Of a stretch of DNA of 54,131 nucleotides, positions 32,985 to 41,801 are shown in pieces; within the stretch, counting starts at the first letter, position 1, and each line of letters begins with the position of its first letter. This DNA comes from Bacteroidales bacterium. Lineage in GTDB: Bacteria; Bacteroidota; Bacteroidia; Bacteroidales; Marinilabiliaceae. A program made the position numbers and the translations under genes. Under the pieces are notes generated by a model. The model was not told the DNA's origin. It ran no database searches and saw only the letters and a list, made by a program, of their open reading frames with translations. The DNA lies in contig SFOL01000006.1 of NCBI GenBank assembly GCA_004552385.1, positions 1 through 54,131 on the forward strand, read 5' to 3'.

Positions 32985-34262
32985 ATGCTTACCCTAAAGC
33001 TCATTCAGGAACAGAAAGATTTCGTCATTGAGCGACTCAAGGTCAAGAACTTTGACGCCACTGCCATCGTTGACGAGATCATCGCGCTCGACAATCAACG
33101 CAAGCAGCAGCAGACCGAGTCCGAGGCCATTCAGCAAAAGATGAACGCAATCTCTAAGTCGGTAGGCCAGCTCATGAAAGAGGGCAAGAAGGCCGAGGCC
33201 GACGAGGCCAAGGCTGAGACAGCTAAACTCAAGGAGCAGGTCAAGGAACTCGACCAGAAGCAGAAAGAGACCGGCGACGCCCTCTTGGCCAAGCTCGTGC
33301 TCCTGCCCAACCTCCCGGCGCAAATCGTTCCTCCCGGAAAGACCGCAGCCGACAACCAGATCGTCTATTGCTCAGTAGACAAGGAGCCTGAGCTCCCCGA
33401 AGGCTCTATGCCGCACTGGGATCTCATTAAGAAGTACGACATCATCGACTTCGACCTCGGCACCAAGGTTACCGGAGCAGGCTTCCCCTTCTATAAGGGC
33501 AAAGGCGCCAAGCTCCAGCGCGCCCTCATCTCCTTCTTCCTCGACAATGCCATCGCAGCGGGATATCAGGAGGTGCAGCCGCCACTCGTGATCAACGAGG
33601 CCTCAGGCTTCGGCACGGGCCAGATCCCTGACAAGGAAGGACAGATGTACCACGTCAACCTCGACAATTTCTACCTCATCCCGACCGCCGAGGTGCCCGT
33701 GACCAACATCTACCGCGACGTCATCCTCAAGAGCTCCGACTTCCCTGTCAAGAATTGCGCCTACTCGCAGTGCTTCCGCCGCGAAGCAGGATCATGGGGG
33801 GCTGACGTCCGTGGCCTCAACAGGCTCCACCAGTTCGACAAGGTCGAGATCGTGCGACTCTCTCACCCGGACCACTCTTATGAGGCTCTTGACGAGATGG
33901 TCGCCCATGTCCGCAGCCTCGTCGAGAAGCTCGAGCTCCCCTTCCGCATCGTACGCCTTTGCGGAGGCGACATGAGCTTCACCTCGGCCCTCACCTATGA
34001 CTTCGAGGTCTTCTCCGCCGCGCAGAAGCGTTGGCTCGAGGTCTCCTCTGTCTCTAACTTCGAGAGCTATCAGGCTAACCGTCTCAAACTCCGCTTCAAG
34101 GAGGCTGGCGACAAGAAGACCCAGCTCTGCCACACACTGAACGGCTCCGCCCTCGCGCTGCCCCGCATCGTGGCTGCGCTCCTCGAGAACAACCAGACGC
34201 CCAACGGCATCAAGATTCCTAAGGCCCTCGTCCCTTACACCGGCTTCGAGTACATCGACTAA
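32985..34262 (+). CDS. serS: Seryl-tRNA synthetase
   Basis: Class II synthetase that charges tRNA-Ser, 425 residues. A long N-terminal coiled-coil arm (about 30-105, rich in Lys, Glu and Gln) contacts the tRNA long variable arm. The catalytic core has motif 2 (FRREAGSWGADVRGL) and motif 3 (LNGSALALPRIVAALLENNQ). The length is normal. The 122 bases between the rpmA terminator and serS hold no convincing promoter. It ends at a strong terminator. A tRNA-Ser gene sits near the right edge of the window but is not linked to it. Confidence 0.97.
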   Translation: MLTLKLIQEQKDFVIERLKVKNFDATAIVDEIIALDNQRKQQQTESEAIQQKMNAISKSVGQLMKEGKKAEADEAKAETAKLKEQVKELDQKQKETGDALLAKLVLLPNLPAQIVPPGKTAADNQIVYCSVDKEPELPEGSMPHWDLIKKYDIIDFDLGTKVTGAGFPFYKGKGAKLQRALISFFLDNAIAAGYQEVQPPLVINEASGFGTGQIPDKEGQMYHVNLDNFYLIPTAEVPVTNIYRDVILKSSDFPVKNCAYSQCFRREAGSWGADVRGLNRLHQFDKVEIVRLSHPDHSYEALDEMVAHVRSLVEKLELPFRIVRLCGGDMSFTSALTYDFEVFSAAQKRWLEVSSVSNFESYQANRLKLRFKEAGDKKTQLCHTLNGSALALPRIVAALLENNQTPNGIKIPKALVPYTGFEYID

Positions 34263-34300
34263 GCCGCGGCGCAAGGACCCTTTTAGGCTGATAATTCATC

Positions 34301-34340
34301 GGGGCCGCAGTGGCGTCAGAGCCGCCGCGGCCCCTTTTGC
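34301..34340 (+). terminator. Terminator after serS
   Basis: GGGGCCGC (34301-34308) pairs with GCGGCCCC (34327-34334), with an inner GGCG/CGCC-type extension. It is followed by TTTTGCTTTT. Confidence 0.85.
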
Positions 34341-34395
34341 TTTTCCCATGGGACCGGCCCGTCGTGGCCTGCTCGTGCAATTCGGAACCCTCACA

Positions 34396-34707
34396 ATGCA
34401 TTTCCTTTTCAACACCACATTCACAGTCGAGGACACCCTGCGCGCGGGGTGGCTCAACTGGATGCGCGACACCTACGTCCCCGCCATGCGCGAGGCCTCC
34501 GGAGTGGCGGATCATCAGCTCTACGCCATTGACGGCACACAGACCCTCGGCTCGCAAAACTACTCCAGCCAATGGAGGTGCGACAGCATAGCGCAGCTCG
34601 GAGCGTTGCGAGCCGCCAGCGCGCGCCTTTGCCAAGACATGATGGAGACCCACGGCGAGCATTGCCTCGCGTTCTCCACCCTCATGCGTGGGCTGACGAT
34701 CGACTGA
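34396..34707 (+). CDS. DUF4286 family protein
   Basis: Small protein of 103 residues in the Bacteroidetes DUF4286 family. The start MHFLFNTTFTVEDTLRAG and the following WLNWMRDTYVPAM are characteristic, as is the closing AFSTLMRGL. There is no signal peptide or membrane helix. The start at 34396 is preferred over an upstream in-frame ATG at 34348. That codon lies within the tail of the serS terminator. It is next to ruvC (47-base gap), and a gene of this family beside ruvC recurs in Bacteroidetes as far as I recall. Function is unknown. Confidence 0.82.
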   Translation: MHFLFNTTFTVEDTLRAGWLNWMRDTYVPAMREASGVADHQLYAIDGTQTLGSQNYSSQWRCDSIAQLGALRAASARLCQDMMETHGEHCLAFSTLMRGLTID

Positions 34708-34754
34708 CCCGCATACTGGCGGATTATCAACAACATGGGGCGCTCCCTGTCTAT

Positions 34755-35363
34755 ATGGAGGACCGTAAAAAGAAATACAGGATATTAGGCATCGACCCGG
34801 GCACCAACGTCATGGGCTATGCCATTCTCGACGTCGACGGCAACCATGCGCAGGTCGTCGTCCTCGGCACAGTCCAGATGACGCGTGTGGCGGACCACTA
34901 TGCGCGGCTCAGGCGAATCTTTGAGCGCATCAACGTCATAATCGAGGAGTTCAACCCCGACGAGCTCGCTATCGAGGCCCCTTTCTGCGGCAAGAACGTT
35001 CAGACCATGCTCAAGCTCGGGCGAGCGCAGGGTGTCTGCATGGCAGCAGCGCTCCACAGGGGCATGCCTGTCACGGAATACCCGCCCACCAGCGTCAAGC
35101 AGTCAATCACAGGTGTCGGCTCCGCTTCCAAAGAGCAAGTGGCCGACATGCTCCAACGAATGCTGCGCTTCGCCGACATCCCCAAGTATCTCGACGCAAC
35201 CGATGCGCTCGCCATTGCCTACTCGCACTTCCTTGCCAAGCAGCTGCGGGGGAAGCTCGGAGACGATGCCGAAGGTCATGCCGTCAAGATCCCCAAGGCA
35301 ACGGGCAAAAAAACTTCGTGGGGTGACTTTCTCAAGGCCAACCCGGACAGGGTTCATAAATAA
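34755..35363 (+). CDS. ruvC: Holliday junction resolvase RuvC
   Basis: Endonuclease that cleaves Holliday junctions made during recombination, working with RuvAB. The 202-residue product has the RNase H-like acidic residues: Asp14 in GIDPGTNVMG, Glu74 in AIEAPF, and the C-terminal DATDALAIAYSH. The tail (KKTSWGDFLKANPDRVHK) is basic and slightly longer than in E. coli. The start at 34755 is set by homology. It is followed at 32 bases by queA. In many bacteria ruvC, queA and ruvAB cluster, and here ruvA and ruvB are absent from the window. Confidence 0.95.
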   Translation: MEDRKKKYRILGIDPGTNVMGYAILDVDGNHAQVVVLGTVQMTRVADHYARLRRIFERINVIIEEFNPDELAIEAPFCGKNVQTMLKLGRAQGVCMAAALHRGMPVTEYPPTSVKQSITGVGSASKEQVADMLQRMLRFADIPKYLDATDALAIAYSHFLAKQLRGKLGDDAEGHAVKIPKATGKKTSWGDFLKANPDRVHK

Positions 35364-35395
35364 CGCAATAGACTAACAGTAAACTGAATATAACT

Positions 35396-36583
35396 GTGCT
35401 TAACCAGAAAGACTATGACTATGAGCTACCCGAGGAGCGTATAGCCAAATATCCGCTTGAACGGCGCGACGCCTCTAAGCTCCTGGTATATCGTCACGGT
35501 GAAATATCCGACGCCCGCTTCGCCGACATAGCCGACCTCCTGCCCGAGGGCGCTCTCCTCGTCAGGAACAACACCAAGGTCATCAGGGCGCGCCTCAAGT
35601 TCGCCAAGGCCACGGGCGCCGTCATTGAGATATTCTGCCTCGAGCCGCTCGAGCCCGCCGAGGTCGAGCAGGCCTTCGTGGCCAGGGGGCACGCCGTCTG
35701 GAAGTGCATCGTCGGCAACTCCAAGAGATGGAAAGAGGGGAAGATAACTTGTCGCATAGAGAGCTCCGGACTCGTCATCTCAGCCACCAGGCTCTCGGCC
35801 GACGGCAACACGTCGGTTATACGTTTCGACTGGGATCCGCAAGACGAGACCTTCGCGCAAGTTATTGAGGCCGCAGGCGTAATCCCCATCCCGCCATACC
35901 TCAACCGCGACACCGAGGCCATCGATGACACTCGCTACCAGACGGTCTACAGCCTCCACAAGGGCTCTGTGGCGGCTCCAACGGCAGGATTGCACTTCAC
36001 GCCCGAGGTGCTGCGACGGGTCGAGGAGCGCGGCCACGAGATTGTCAACGTGACGCTCCACGTGGGGGCTGGCACTTTCAAGCCGGTCCAGACTGCCAAT
36101 GTCGAGGATCACGTCATGCACACTGAGCACATCGTCGTCGAGGCCGACGTCATACGCCGCCTTGCCGCCCGCGATGGTGGCATTGTGGCCGTAGGCACAA
36201 CGTCCGTCCGTACGCTCGAGAGCCTCTACTGGCTCGGAGTCTTGATTCTCGAGGGAAAGAGCATAGACGAAGGCCTCTTGCAGTGGGACGCCTACCACCT
36301 GCCGCAGGGCTACACGCCCCGCCGGGCGATCTCCGCCCTGGCCGACTATCTCGACGGGCATGGACTGCAAGAGCTCCACAGCCAGACGCAAATCATGATT
36401 ATGCCCGGATACAAGTTCCGACTTGTCGACGCGCTGATAACCAATTTCCACCAGCCACACAGCACGCTGCTGCTACTTATCGGCGCGTTCGTCGGGATGG
36501 ACTGGAAGAAGATCTACCGTCACGCGCTCGACTCCGGATACCGATTCCTCAGCTATGGAGACTCCTCGCTGCTCATGCCATAA
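35396..36583 (+). CDS. queA: tRNA preQ1(34) S-adenosylmethionine ribosyltransferase-isomerase QueA
   Basis: Penultimate queuosine enzyme, which transfers the ribosyl part of SAM onto preQ1 in tRNA. The 395-residue product shows YELPEERIAKYP, LVRNNTKVIRARL, AAPTAGLHFTPEVL, VTLHVGAGTFKPV, VGTTSVRTLESL and NFHQPHSTLLLLIGAF, all family landmarks. The start is GTG at 35396. No ATG is available in frame near the conserved N-terminus. The enzyme is complete and of Bacteroidetes length. Confidence 0.95.
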   Translation: MLNQKDYDYELPEERIAKYPLERRDASKLLVYRHGEISDARFADIADLLPEGALLVRNNTKVIRARLKFAKATGAVIEIFCLEPLEPAEVEQAFVARGHAVWKCIVGNSKRWKEGKITCRIESSGLVISATRLSADGNTSVIRFDWDPQDETFAQVIEAAGVIPIPPYLNRDTEAIDDTRYQTVYSLHKGSVAAPTAGLHFTPEVLRRVEERGHEIVNVTLHVGAGTFKPVQTANVEDHVMHTEHIVVEADVIRRLAARDGGIVAVGTTSVRTLESLYWLGVLILEGKSIDEGLLQWDAYHLPQGYTPRRAISALADYLDGHGLQELHSQTQIMIMPGYKFRLVDALITNFHQPHSTLLLLIGAFVGMDWKKIYRHALDSGYRFLSYGDSSLLMP

Positions 36584-36626
36584 AAAGCCGACCAATATCG
36601 CTATATTAAACGTAAAATCTTGAAAG

Positions 36627-37031
36627 ATGGGAAATTATGTGAATAACAACCTTTCGAGGGGTGAGAGCGTCGTATACGAGGCTCACTACCATTGGAAGAT
36701 ATGGATCGAGCTCAAGAGCATCCTCTCGCTCTTCATCCGCCCGCTCATCATGACCAAGACCGACGAGTTCGCCATAACGAACAAAAGGGTCATAATGAAG
36801 ACCGGGCTCATCTCGCGCAACGTCTTCGAGATGACGCTTGCGCACATCGAGTCAATCAATGTGGATCAGTCCATCATGGGACGCATCTTCGATTATGGGA
36901 CTGTCATAATCGTCGGCTCTGGCGGAACCAGGGAGAGCTTTGCCAACATAGCGGCGCCGGTAAGGTTCCGTCGCGCGTTTATGGACACCATTTCGCGTTG
37001 TTTAAAATATACAGCTAATGCTCAGTTTTAA
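36627..37031 (+). CDS. PH domain-containing membrane-associated protein
   Basis: Protein of 134 residues with the bacterial PH (YdbS-like) pattern EFAITNKRVIMKTGLISRNVFEM, then VDQSIMGRIFDYGTVIIVGSGGTRESF and a PVRFRRAF end. The hydrophobic part before it (IELKSILSLFIRPLIM) is short, one helix at most, where many relatives have two. It follows queA by 43 bases. The last 14 bases, including the stop, overlap the beginning of the trp leader reading frame, so the trp promoter must lie within this gene. Confidence 0.82.
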   Translation: MGNYVNNNLSRGESVVYEAHYHWKIWIELKSILSLFIRPLIMTKTDEFAITNKRVIMKTGLISRNVFEMTLAHIESINVDQSIMGRIFDYGTVIIVGSGGTRESFANIAAPVRFRRAFMDTISRCLKYTANAQF

Positions 37032-37077
37032 CAACATATGGTGGTGGCGCATGTCTTACTTTCAAACCCGGAGGTAA
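37018..37077 (+). CDS. trpL: trp operon leader peptide with three tandem Trp codons
   Basis: A 19-codon frame encoding MLSFNNIWWWRMSYFQTRR, with TGG TGG TGG at 37039-37047 and TAA at 37075-37077. It stands directly before the attenuator and trpE. Three consecutive codons for the rarest amino acid in front of the trp genes are the hallmark of ribosome-mediated attenuation. When charged tRNA-Trp is scarce the ribosome stalls here. The ATG at 37018 lies inside the last codons of the PH-domain gene, in another frame. No other in-frame start exists between it and the Trp codons. No clear -33/-7 promoter is visible upstream. Confidence 0.82.
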   Translation: MLSFNNIWWWRMSYFQTRR

Positions 37078-37082
37078 GCTCT

Positions 37083-37109
37083 TCTGCGTGTACCAACACA
37101 AGATGCAGA
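37083..37109 (+). promoter_or_regulatory. trp antiterminator stem (segments 2:3)
   Basis: TCTGC (37083-37087) pairs with GCAGA (37105-37109), and GTGT (37088-37091) pairs with ACAC (37096-37099) inside. It uses the first three bases of the terminator stem, so the two cannot form together. A competing 1:2 stem joins 37042-37051 to 37085-37095 with one bulge and overlaps the Trp codons. Confidence 0.6.
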
Positions 37110-37145
37110 GCCTTGTCGATACTCCGGCAAGGCTCTTTCTTTTTT
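37107..37145 (+). terminator. trp operon attenuator terminator
   Basis: AGAGCCTTG (37107-37115) pairs perfectly with CAAGGCTCT (37128-37136), extendable by two more pairs. A tail of mostly T runs to 37145. It ends 39 bases before trpE. Confidence 0.9.
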
Positions 37146-37184
37146 GGGGGGCTAAGGCTTGTTATCACTTCGAACTTAAAATAA

Positions 37185-38600
37185 ATGACTGACGGTATGC
37201 CAATCTTTAATTATAAAACAGACGTAGTCTCAAGACTTGGAGACCTCGTGACGCCGGTGGGCGTATACATGAAGCTCCGCGATCTCTATCCGCAGAGCAT
37301 ACTAATGGAAAGCTCTGACTACCATGCGGCGTCAAACGCGCGCTCGTTCATCGGGGTCGACCCCGTTGCGCACGTCCAAGTCGCGCATGGCGTGGCCTCT
37401 TGCCAATATCCTGACAAGTCGACCGCGTCACGCCCCATCGGCCCCGACTTCTCCGCGGCCGACGCCATAAACAAGTTCCTCCGCTCGTTCCACGTCGAGG
37501 GGGAGGGGCATTGCGGACTCTTTGGATACACCTCGTTCAACGCCGTGAGCTATTTCGAGAACATCAAGATTAAAGACGAGAACTATCCGCAATATGACGC
37601 GCCGGACATCCTCTACGTTCTCTTCAAGACCATCATCGAGATCGACCACTTCAACAATCAGCTCCGAATCATAACCCTCAGGGCTGAGGGCGACAACGAC
37701 GATCAGGATAAGAAAATAGCCAACGCTCTGAAACGCACCGATATACACCCCTACGAGTTTCACGCCGTGGGCGACACCAGCAGCACCCTTACTGACGAGG
37801 AGCACAAGGCCAACATCCGCAAGGGCATAGCCCACTGTCTGCGCGGAGACGTCTTCCAGATTGTCCTCTCGCGACGTTTCGTGCAGAAATTCGAGGGCGA
37901 CGACTTCAAGCTCTACCGCACCCTGCGCAGCATCAACCCGTCGCCCTACCTCTTCTACCTTGACATGGGCGGCTTCAGGATTTTCGGCTCGTCGCCCGAG
38001 ACGCATTGCCGCATCGACATGAAGACCCGCAAGGCCTACATCGACCCCATCGCCGGAACCACCCGACGCACGGGAGACCCTGAGCAGGACGCCAAGAACG
38101 CGCTCTACTTGCGAAACGACCCCAAGGAGAACGCCGAGCACGTCATGCTCGTTGACCTCGCCAGAAACGACCTCAGCCGAAACTGCGAGGGCGTCAAGGT
38201 CGATTTCTACAAGGATATGCAATACTATAGCCATGTCATTCACCTCGTCAGCCGAGTCTCTGGCACCCTCGCCGAGGGCAAGGACCCTGTCAAGGCGTTC
38301 ATTGACACCTTCCCGGCCGGAACCCTGTCAGGAGCGCCAAAAGTGCGAGCCATGCAGCTCATCAGCCAGATTGAGCCCCACAACCGCGGAGCATACGGCG
38401 GGTGCGTCGGAAGCATCGGGTTCGACGGATCGCTCAACCAGGCCATCACCATCCGGACCTTCGTCAGCCGAAACGGCGAGCTCTGGTTCCAGGCCGGCGG
38501 AGGCATTGTGGCCAAAAGCAACGAGGACTATGAGCTACAGGAGGTCAACAACAAGCTGGGCGCTCTGCGTAAAGCGATCATGCTGGCCGAGAAGATGTAA
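37185..38600 (+). CDS. trpE: Anthranilate synthase component I
   Basis: Converts chorismate to anthranilate using ammonia from TrpG. The 471-residue product has an N-terminal ILMESSDYHAASNARSF segment corresponding to the LLES tryptophan-binding region, implying feedback inhibition. The chorismate-binding core follows: FQIVLSRRF, RIFGSSPETH, IDPIAGTTRRTGDP, LVDLARNDLSRNCEGV, PAGTLSGAPKVRAMQLI and FQAGGGIVAKSNEDYE. A second start, Met5, is possible. It is the first structural gene after the attenuator. Confidence 0.96.
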   Translation: MTDGMPIFNYKTDVVSRLGDLVTPVGVYMKLRDLYPQSILMESSDYHAASNARSFIGVDPVAHVQVAHGVASCQYPDKSTASRPIGPDFSAADAINKFLRSFHVEGEGHCGLFGYTSFNAVSYFENIKIKDENYPQYDAPDILYVLFKTIIEIDHFNNQLRIITLRAEGDNDDQDKKIANALKRTDIHPYEFHAVGDTSSTLTDEEHKANIRKGIAHCLRGDVFQIVLSRRFVQKFEGDDFKLYRTLRSINPSPYLFYLDMGGFRIFGSSPETHCRIDMKTRKAYIDPIAGTTRRTGDPEQDAKNALYLRNDPKENAEHVMLVDLARNDLSRNCEGVKVDFYKDMQYYSHVIHLVSRVSGTLAEGKDPVKAFIDTFPAGTLSGAPKVRAMQLISQIEPHNRGAYGGCVGSIGFDGSLNQAITIRTFVSRNGELWFQAGGGIVAKSNEDYELQEVNNKLGALRKAIMLAEKM

Positions 38601-38651
38601 CGACAGGCCCCCGGCAATTTGAAATTCCTTACACTATTAAGAGAAGACCAT

Positions 38652-39224
38652 ATGAACCGTAACGTTGTAATAGTTGACAATTACGACTCTTTCACATACA
38701 ACTTGGCGCACCTGCTCAAGCAGCTCGGCGCCAAGGTCACAGTGCTGCGCAACGACCAGTTCGAGCTTCCGCAGCTCGAGGAGTTCGACAAGATCGTGCT
38801 ATCGCCGGGCCCTGGCATCCCGAGCGAGGCCGGGCTGCTTTTGCCCGTCATCCGCAAATATGCCACCAGTAAGCCGATGCTCGGCGTCTGCCTCGGGCAT
38901 CAGGCCATTGGGGAGGCTTTCGGCGCAAAACTCACCAACTTGAGCGATGTCTTCCACGGCATACAGAGCCCCATAAATATCGTGGCCGACGACTACATCT
39001 TCGGCGGGCTGCCAAAAGAGGGGCTACTTGTGGGACGCTACCACTCTTGGGTGGTGGATAATGACGGCTTCCCGTCATGCCTTGAGGTCACGGCCGTAAG
39101 CCAGGAGGGACAAGTCATGGCGCTTCGCCACCGCGACCTCGATGTCCACGGAATACAGTTCCACCCCGAGAGCGTCCTCACGCCCGATGGCGCCGCCATT
39201 GTCGGCAACTGGCTCAAAAACTAA
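38652..39224 (+). CDS. trpG: Anthranilate synthase component II (glutamine amidotransferase)
   Basis: Glutaminase subunit that feeds ammonia to TrpE. The 190-residue product has the triad of class I amidotransferases: Cys80 in MLGVCLGHQ, and the His and Glu in FHPESVLTPDG. The oxyanion-type SPGPGIPSEAG motif is at 51-61. The start at 38652 (MNRNVVIVDNYDSF) fits the family, and the few codons upstream do not. It is separate from trpD, not fused as in enterics. Confidence 0.95.
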   Translation: MNRNVVIVDNYDSFTYNLAHLLKQLGAKVTVLRNDQFELPQLEEFDKIVLSPGPGIPSEAGLLLPVIRKYATSKPMLGVCLGHQAIGEAFGAKLTNLSDVFHGIQSPINIVADDYIFGGLPKEGLLVGRYHSWVVDNDGFPSCLEVTAVSQEGQVMALRHRDLDVHGIQFHPESVLTPDGAAIVGNWLKN

Positions 39225-39282
39225 AAACAATAGCAGTCAATATATCATCTCCTGACATTTAAGGCATTACACGGATAGGTAT

Positions 39283-40278
39283 ATGAAAGAAATTCTCCAA
39301 AGGCTTGTGGCGGGCGAGAGCCTCTCTGCGGCCGAGACTGAGCAGATCCTCGTCAACATTACCCGCGAGGCTTATCCGCGCGAGCAGGTCACGGCTTTCA
39401 TTATGGGCATACAGATGCGCGGCATCTCGGTCGACGAGTTTCTCGGCTTGCGCTCCGGTGTGCTCCATACGGGCGTCCCCGTCAATTTAGATGAGTATAG
39501 GCCCATTGACATAGTCGGCACAGGCGGCGACGGCAAGAACACGTTCAATATATCCACCTGCGCCTGCTTCGTCGTAGCGGGGGCGGGATATAAGGTGGCA
39601 AAACATGGCAACTATGCCGCTACTTCGGTCAGTGGCGCGTCAAACGTTATTGAGGGCCACGGGGTCAAGTTCTCCAGCGACGAGGCCCAGCTGCGCCGGA
39701 GCATAGAAGAGTGCGGCATTGCGTATCTCCATGCGCCACTTTTCGCCAAGGCGCTCAAGTTCGTGGGCGGCATCCGCAAGGCTCTGCAAATACCCACCTG
39801 CTTCAACCTCCTGGGCCCCATCGTCAACCCGTGCAGACCCGCTTTTCAGGTGCTTGGCGTGGCCAACCTCAACCAGATGAGGCTTTACAATAACGTCTAT
39901 CAGAAGATGGGCATCGGCTATTGCATCGTCAGCAGCCTCGACGGTTATGACGAGATCTCGCTCACAGGAGACTTCAAGGCCCAGACCAAGTCCATGGAGA
40001 ACATTTTCTGCCCCAAAGACCTGGGATTCGACACCGTGAAAGCCCAGGATATATGCGGCGGACAGACCAAAGAGGACGCCATTAAGATTTTCGACAGCGT
40101 CCTCGACGGCTCCGCCAAGAAGAGCCAGACCGACGTGGTCGTGGCAAACGCCGCCTTCGCCATCCACGCCATCGAGCCGCAAAAGTCAATAACCGAGTGC
40201 GTCGGCATGGCGAGGGAGAGCATCGAGAGCAAAAAGGCGCTCCATACGCTCCAGAAATTCATCGAGATTAACTCATAA
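39283..40278 (+). CDS. trpD: Anthranilate phosphoribosyltransferase
   Basis: Third step of the pathway, joining anthranilate and PRPP. The 331-residue product contains the PRPP-binding GTGGDGKNTFNIST (79-92), KHGNYAATSVSGASNVIE, and the FNLLGPIVNPCRPAFQVLGV segment. The length is normal. It follows trpG by 58 bases and precedes trpC by 38. Confidence 0.96.
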   Translation: MKEILQRLVAGESLSAAETEQILVNITREAYPREQVTAFIMGIQMRGISVDEFLGLRSGVLHTGVPVNLDEYRPIDIVGTGGDGKNTFNISTCACFVVAGAGYKVAKHGNYAATSVSGASNVIEGHGVKFSSDEAQLRRSIEECGIAYLHAPLFAKALKFVGGIRKALQIPTCFNLLGPIVNPCRPAFQVLGVANLNQMRLYNNVYQKMGIGYCIVSSLDGYDEISLTGDFKAQTKSMENIFCPKDLGFDTVKAQDICGGQTKEDAIKIFDSVLDGSAKKSQTDVVVANAAFAIHAIEPQKSITECVGMARESIESKKALHTLQKFIEINS

Positions 40279-40316
40279 CCTTTCTTTTTTTGGAGGGGAG
40301 ACCCAAAATATCTCAC

Positions 40317-41102
40317 ATGAACTACCTGAGCAAAATAGTGGCCCGCAAGCGCGAGGAGGTCGACGAGGCGAAACGCCGCACACCACTGGCCGAAATTATG
40401 GCGCGTGTGGCCGATGCGCCGGCGCCGATGCGCTTTGCCGAGAGCATCATGGGCCGGAACGGCATCATCGCCGAGTTCAAGAGGCAGAGCCCGTCTAAAG
40501 GGTTAATACATAAGGCGCCTATATCGCCTGCCGACGTCGTCCCGGCCTACTGCAGGGCGGGCGTGTCCGCCATCTCATGCCTCACGGACCATGACTTCTT
40601 CGGAGGCTCGCTCGCCGACCTCAGGCAGGCTGTGCGCGCGGCGTCAGACTACGCGGTGCCCGTGCTGCGGAAAGACTTCGTCTTAGACGACTACCAGGTG
40701 TTCGAGGCCAGGGCCAACGGTGCGTCGGCCATTCTCCTCATCGCGGCAGTCCTCTCGCATGACGACTGTCGCCGAATGGCCCTCACCGCCAAGCAGCTCG
40801 GCATGGAGGCTCTGCTTGAGTTGCACGGCGAGGACGAGGTGGGTTACGTCACAGAGGGCGTCACCGTGGCGGGCATAAATAATCGCGACCTCAAGACGTT
40901 CGCTGTCGATCTTGACCACTCCATACGCGTCTCGCACCTTTTGCCAGAGGGGTTGCCGCGCATCTCCGAGAGCGGGATAGGCGGGGTGGACGACATGCGC
41001 CGGCTGAGGCTCGCGGGCTTCGACGGTTTCCTCATTGGGGAGTGCTTCATGAGGGAGGACGACCCGGGCATGGCCTGCCAAAAACTCTGCGATTCATTAT
41101 GA
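40317..41102 (+). CDS. trpC: Indole-3-glycerol phosphate synthase
   Basis: Ring-closing step of tryptophan synthesis, 261 residues. Typical motifs are IIAEFKRQSPSKG, VLRKDFVLDDYQVFEARANGASAILLI (read in parts), INNRDLKTFAVDL and ISESGIGGVDDM. The start is MNYLSKIVARK at 40317. A purine-rich GGAGGGGAG lies 15-25 bases upstream, too far to be a normal ribosome-binding site. It is separate from trpF. Confidence 0.95.
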   Translation: MNYLSKIVARKREEVDEAKRRTPLAEIMARVADAPAPMRFAESIMGRNGIIAEFKRQSPSKGLIHKAPISPADVVPAYCRAGVSAISCLTDHDFFGGSLADLRQAVRAASDYAVPVLRKDFVLDDYQVFEARANGASAILLIAAVLSHDDCRRMALTAKQLGMEALLELHGEDEVGYVTEGVTVAGINNRDLKTFAVDLDHSIRVSHLLPEGLPRISESGIGGVDDMRRLRLAGFDGFLIGECFMREDDPGMACQKLCDSL

Positions 41103-41135
41103 CAATCGGCTAACAATTAATAAACGAAGACAGCC

Positions 41136-41759
41136 ATGAGTGTGAAAATCAAGATATGCGGCATGACTAATATCGACAATATCAGCAAGATATTGTTCCT
41201 TGAGCCGGACTACCTCGGCTTCATCCTGTGGACTAAGTCTCCGCGCTGCGCCATCGGGAAGCTAAACCCCGACATGCTCTCCATAATCCCGCCAACTGTA
41301 AAGCGCACCGGTGTCTTTGTCGACGCCAGCGAGACCGAGGTGCGAGACGCCATCGACACCTATGGACTCACGGCCGTGCAGCTCCACGGTCACGAGAAGC
41401 CGCGCTTCTGCGCACAGATCAAGGATCTTGGCGTCGAGGTCATTAAGGCCTTCCATATCGAGGACAGTCATGACTTCGACTCAGTCTGGGACTACACCGA
41501 GGTGGTGGACTATTACCTCTTCGACACCAAGACGCCCGCCATGGGCGGGTCGGGCTCCAGTTTCGACTGGCAACTGATATTACGCCAGCCCTTGCGCACA
41601 CCGTGGATCCTCTCGGGCGGCATCGGACCCGAGAATGTCAGGGAGGCGGCTCAGAGCGGGGCGGCAATCATCGACCTCAACAGCCGGTTCGAGACCGAGC
41701 CCGGAATCAAAGATTACGACCTGCTCCGACAGTCCATTGAGGGCCTGCGAGCAGAGTGA
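41136..41759 (+). CDS. trpF: Phosphoribosylanthranilate isomerase
   Basis: Amadori isomerase preceding the TrpC step, 207 residues. The catalytic cysteine is Cys8 in IKICGMTN, and the general acid is Asp130 in LFDTKTPAMGGSG. VQLHGHE and the phosphate-binding SGGIGPENV complete the TIM-barrel pattern. It follows trpC by 33 bases. Confidence 0.93.
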   Translation: MSVKIKICGMTNIDNISKILFLEPDYLGFILWTKSPRCAIGKLNPDMLSIIPPTVKRTGVFVDASETEVRDAIDTYGLTAVQLHGHEKPRFCAQIKDLGVEVIKAFHIEDSHDFDSVWDYTEVVDYYLFDTKTPAMGGSGSSFDWQLILRQPLRTPWILSGGIGPENVREAAQSGAAIIDLNSRFETEPGIKDYDLLRQSIEGLRAE

Positions 41760-41801
41760 CAAATGCACTGAGTCAGTTTTTAAAAATTCAACATAAGCAA
41801 A

